Shown here in pieces: positions 6,969 to 9,354 of a DNA stretch of 9,354 bases. Source of the stretch: Phycisphaerae bacterium (GTDB lineage Bacteria > Planctomycetota > Phycisphaerae > WQYP01). Below the pieces are notes generated by a model, which saw only the letters and a program-made list of their open reading frames with translations, had not been told where the DNA came from and ran no database searches. The stretch covers positions 1-9,354 of the forward strand of contig JABEVA010000025.1 in NCBI GenBank assembly GCA_013044065.1, given 5' to 3'. Positions within the stretch are counted from its first letter, which is position 1, and each line of letters begins with the position of its first letter. Position numbers and translations under genes: made by a program.

Positions 6969-6978
6969 CAACTCAACC

Positions 6979-9348
6979 ATGTCAAATAGCACGCTTGCTC
7001 CGGAAATGCTCGCCAAAATGGATGCCTATTGGCGGGCTGGCAACTACATCTCCGTCGGGCAGATTTATCTTTATGACAATCCCCTGCTGAAAAAGCCCCT
7101 CAAGGTGGAACACATCAAACCGATGCTGCTGGGCCACTGGGGCACCACGCCGGGACAAAATTTTATTTACACCCATCTTAACCGCGTGATCAACAAGTAT
7201 GATCTGGACATGATTTATCTTTCCGGCCCCGGCCATGGCGGACCGGCGGTGGTGGGCAACGTGTACCTGGAAGGCACGTACAGCGAGGTCTACCCCAATA
7301 TAAGTCAGGATGAAGCGGGGTTGAAACGGCTTTTCAAACAATTTTCATTTCCCGGCGGAATTCCCAGTCATGCCGCCCCGGAAACGCCGGGATCCATTCA
7401 CGAGGGCGGGGAGCTTGGTTATTCCATCAGCCACGCCTTTGGTGCGGTCTTTGATAATCCGGATCTGATTGCCGCGTGTGTGGTGGGCGATGGTGAGGCG
7501 GAAACCGGGCCGCTGGCCACCAGTTGGCATTCCAACAAATTTCTCAATGCCGAAAGCGACGGCGCGGTGCTGCCTATTTTACATCTCAACGGGTATAAAA
7601 TTTCCAACCCCACGGTGCTGGCCAGAATTGAACCGGAGGAACTCGAACAGTTGCTGCGCGGTTACGGCTGGACTCCCTACTTTGTTCAAGGCGACGAACC
7701 CGCCCTGATGCACCAAGCCATGGCCTCCGTGCTGGACGCCGCCGTGGAGCGCATCAAACAAATTCAGCACCAGGCCCGTACCCAGGGCAACACCATGCGC
7801 CCGCGCTGGCCGATGATTGTGCTCAAGTCGCCCAAGGGTTGGACCGGCCCGAAGGTTATTGACGGCCTGCCCGTGGAAGGAACCTTTCGCGCCCATCAGG
7901 TGCCGCTATCCGATCCGGCGAAAAATCCGGAGCATCTGAAAATGCTGGAAAGCTGGATGAAAAGTTATCGTCCGGAAGAACTTTTTGATGATGCGGGTCG
8001 TTTGAAGCCCGAACTTGCAGCCCTGGCACCCAAAGGTGCGCGGCGGATGGGAGCCAACCCGCACGCCAACGGGGGCCTGCTGCTGCGCGATTTGCGGATG
8101 CCGGACTTTCGCGATTATGCCGTGGCGGTACCTGCGCCTGGCATTGGGGGCATCGGCGATACGCGGGTGTTGGGGCCGTTTTTGCGCGATGTGGCCAATC
8201 TCAGCAAGAATCCGCGGAATTTCCGTCTCTTCGGACCGGACGAAACCCTTTCCAACGGCTTGGGCGCGGTGTTTGATGTTACCAGTCGGCAGTGGAACGC
8301 CCGGGAAAAACAAAATGATGAATTCCTTGCTCCCGTCGGCGGCGTACTGGATTCCATGCTTAGCGAACACCAGTGCGAGGGCTGGCTGGAAGGATACCTG
8401 CTGACCGGGCGGCACGGCGTATTCAACTGCTACGAAGCGTTTATCCACATTGTTGATTCCATGTTTAACCAGCACGCCAAATGGCTGGCAGTGACGCGCG
8501 ATTTGCCGTGGCGAGTGGATATTTCCTCGTTGAATTATTTACTTTCCTCGCACGTATGGCGGCAGGATCACAACGGCTTTACCCATCAGGACCCCGGTTT
8601 TCTGGATGTGGTGGTCAACAAAAAGGCCGATGTGGTGCGGGTTTATCTGCCGCCGGACGCCAACTGTCTCCTTTCCGTCATGGACCACTGCCTGCGCAGT
8701 CGGCAGTATGTGAATGTCATTGTGGCCGGAAAACATCCTGCTCCGCAGTGGTTGGGGGTGGAAGCGGCGGCGGTGCATTGCGAAGAAGGCATTGGAATTT
8801 GGAAATGGGCCAGTAACGATGCCGGCGGCGAACCGGATGTGGTCATGGGTTGCGCCGGCGATGTGCCCACGCTGGAGGTGCTCGCGGCGGTTTCCATTTT
8901 GCGGCGGGAATTGCCCCATTTGAAAATCCGCGTGATCAATGTGGTGGATCTTATGAAGCTTCAGCCGCATAGCGAACATCCTCACGGCTTGCCCGATGCT
9001 GATTTTGATTCCCTCTTCACCCGGGATAAGCCGATCATCTTTGCCTTTCACGGCTATCCGTGGCTTATTCACCGGCTGACCTATCGGCGCATCAACCACC
9101 ACAACCTGCACGTTCGCGGCTACAAGGAAAAGGGCACCATCACCACCCCCTTTGATATGACCGTGCTTAACGATATGGACCGCTTCCATCTGGTGCAGGA
9201 TGTGGTGGATCGGCTTCCTAAGCTGGGGGCCAAAGCGGCCTATCTCAAGCAGATGGTGCGCGACAAACTCATCGAGCACAAACGCTACATTGACCAGCAC
9301 GGGCAGGATCTGCCCGAGATTCGCAACTGGAAATGGGGCGTTACGTGA
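6979..9348 (+). CDS. xfp: Phosphoketolase (xylulose-5-P/fructose-6-P type), ThDP-dependent
   Basis: This cytoplasmic thiamine-diphosphate enzyme splits xylulose 5-phosphate (and often fructose 6-phosphate) with phosphate into acetyl phosphate plus glyceraldehyde 3-phosphate or erythrose 4-phosphate. The product is 789 residues, near the usual 790-825. Visible family marks are GHWGTTPGQ (52-60, His53), SGPGHGGPA (82-90, His86), FPGGIPSH (His131), SIHEGGELGYS (Glu142), the ThDP motif GDGEAETG (170-177), AHQVPL (His306), GPDETLSN (Glu422), LSEHQCEGW (Glu463) and WRQDHNGFTHQDPG (527-540, His531, His536). The order and spacing of the catalytic His and Glu residues follow the Bifidobacterium enzyme with a steady offset of 11-15. 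I choose ATG 6979 because MSNSTLAPEMLAKMDAYW aligns with family N-termini. It is probably monocistronic from its own promoter. Acetate kinase or phosphotransacetylase is the usual partner but is not visible. Substrate preference between the two sugars cannot be told. Confidence 0.97.
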   Translation: MSNSTLAPEMLAKMDAYWRAGNYISVGQIYLYDNPLLKKPLKVEHIKPMLLGHWGTTPGQNFIYTHLNRVINKYDLDMIYLSGPGHGGPAVVGNVYLEGTYSEVYPNISQDEAGLKRLFKQFSFPGGIPSHAAPETPGSIHEGGELGYSISHAFGAVFDNPDLIAACVVGDGEAETGPLATSWHSNKFLNAESDGAVLPILHLNGYKISNPTVLARIEPEELEQLLRGYGWTPYFVQGDEPALMHQAMASVLDAAVERIKQIQHQARTQGNTMRPRWPMIVLKSPKGWTGPKVIDGLPVEGTFRAHQVPLSDPAKNPEHLKMLESWMKSYRPEELFDDAGRLKPELAALAPKGARRMGANPHANGGLLLRDLRMPDFRDYAVAVPAPGIGGIGDTRVLGPFLRDVANLSKNPRNFRLFGPDETLSNGLGAVFDVTSRQWNAREKQNDEFLAPVGGVLDSMLSEHQCEGWLEGYLLTGRHGVFNCYEAFIHIVDSMFNQHAKWLAVTRDLPWRVDISSLNYLLSSHVWRQDHNGFTHQDPGFLDVVVNKKADVVRVYLPPDANCLLSVMDHCLRSRQYVNVIVAGKHPAPQWLGVEAAAVHCEEGIGIWKWASNDAGGEPDVVMGCAGDVPTLEVLAAVSILRRELPHLKIRVINVVDLMKLQPHSEHPHGLPDADFDSLFTRDKPIIFAFHGYPWLIHRLTYRRINHHNLHVRGYKEKGTITTPFDMTVLNDMDRFHLVQDVVDRLPKLGAKAAYLKQMVRDKLIEHKRYIDQHGQDLPEIRNWKWGVT

Positions 9349-9354
9349 ATGTGC

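Larger units (their letters stand above)
6326..6978. other. 653-base gap between clpC and xfp; no recognised gene
   Basis: No known gene, tRNA or named RNA is recognisable here. The - strand is open from a TTG at 6985 to a TAG at 6334-6332 (217 codons). The product resembles nothing I know and has only one Glu and few Lys. Its last 74 codons before the stop (6335-6556) have about 76% GC at third positions by hand count, against about 58% and 53% at first and second, which is a coding-like pattern. There is no good ribosome-binding site, and the frame covers the xfp promoter region. Competing + frames (6353-6763 and 6664-6978) are also open. It may be a decayed gene, an unrecognised gene or chance. 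The xfp promoter and a hairpin occupy the right end. No intrinsic terminator for clpC was found. Confidence 0.4.

Noticed and set aside
6664..6978. In-frame 105-codon 5' extension of xfp
   Set aside because: The extension is rich in Arg, Ala and Cys, unlike any phosphoketolase N-terminus. The family N-terminus begins at the ATG at 6979, which has a GAAAGG site before it.
8539..9300. 253-codon - strand frame inside xfp
   Set aside because: It is an antisense shadow of intact xfp, with His/Ile-rich composition and no recognisable domain.

Overview
The window holds five protein genes of ordinary bacterial housekeeping and central-metabolism type. The best guess for the source is a planctomycete (Planctomycetota, perhaps a Phycisphaerae-like lineage). 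The reasons are a short-form PheT without the usual tRNA-binding insert, a ClpC whose N-terminal half reads like planctomycete ClpC from memory, moderately GC-rich DNA, and housekeeping genes that are scattered rather than in operons. This assignment is inference from remembered family patterns, not from a search.

Layout: (1) 2-577, + strand, the C-terminal part of hemC (hydroxymethylbilane synthase, tetrapyrrole synthesis), cut by the window edge. (2) 733-1263, - strand, a GNAT acetyltransferase of the MnaT/Pat/Bar type, convergent with hemC. (3) 1264-1579, a divergent intergenic region with candidate promoters in both directions and several inverted repeats. (4) 1580-3610, + strand, pheT (phenylalanyl-tRNA synthetase beta subunit), with no pheS beside it. 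(5) 3815-6325, + strand, clpC (AAA+ unfoldase), preceded by a good sigma70-like promoter and Shine-Dalgarno. (6) 6326-6978, a 653-base gap with no recognisable gene, one long unexplained - strand reading frame and a hairpin. (7) 6979-9348, + strand, xfp (phosphoketolase), complete. The last six bases lie beyond its stop.

The genes do not form one pathway: haem synthesis, amino-acid or analogue N-acylation, translation, proteolysis and a phosphoketolase shunt to acetyl phosphate. Each appears to have its own promoter region. I found no transposase, integrase, CRISPR array, toxin-antitoxin pair, defence gene, rRNA or tRNA. I do not see an undescribed system here. The parts that deserve a second look are the two large intergenic regions and the reduced PheT.
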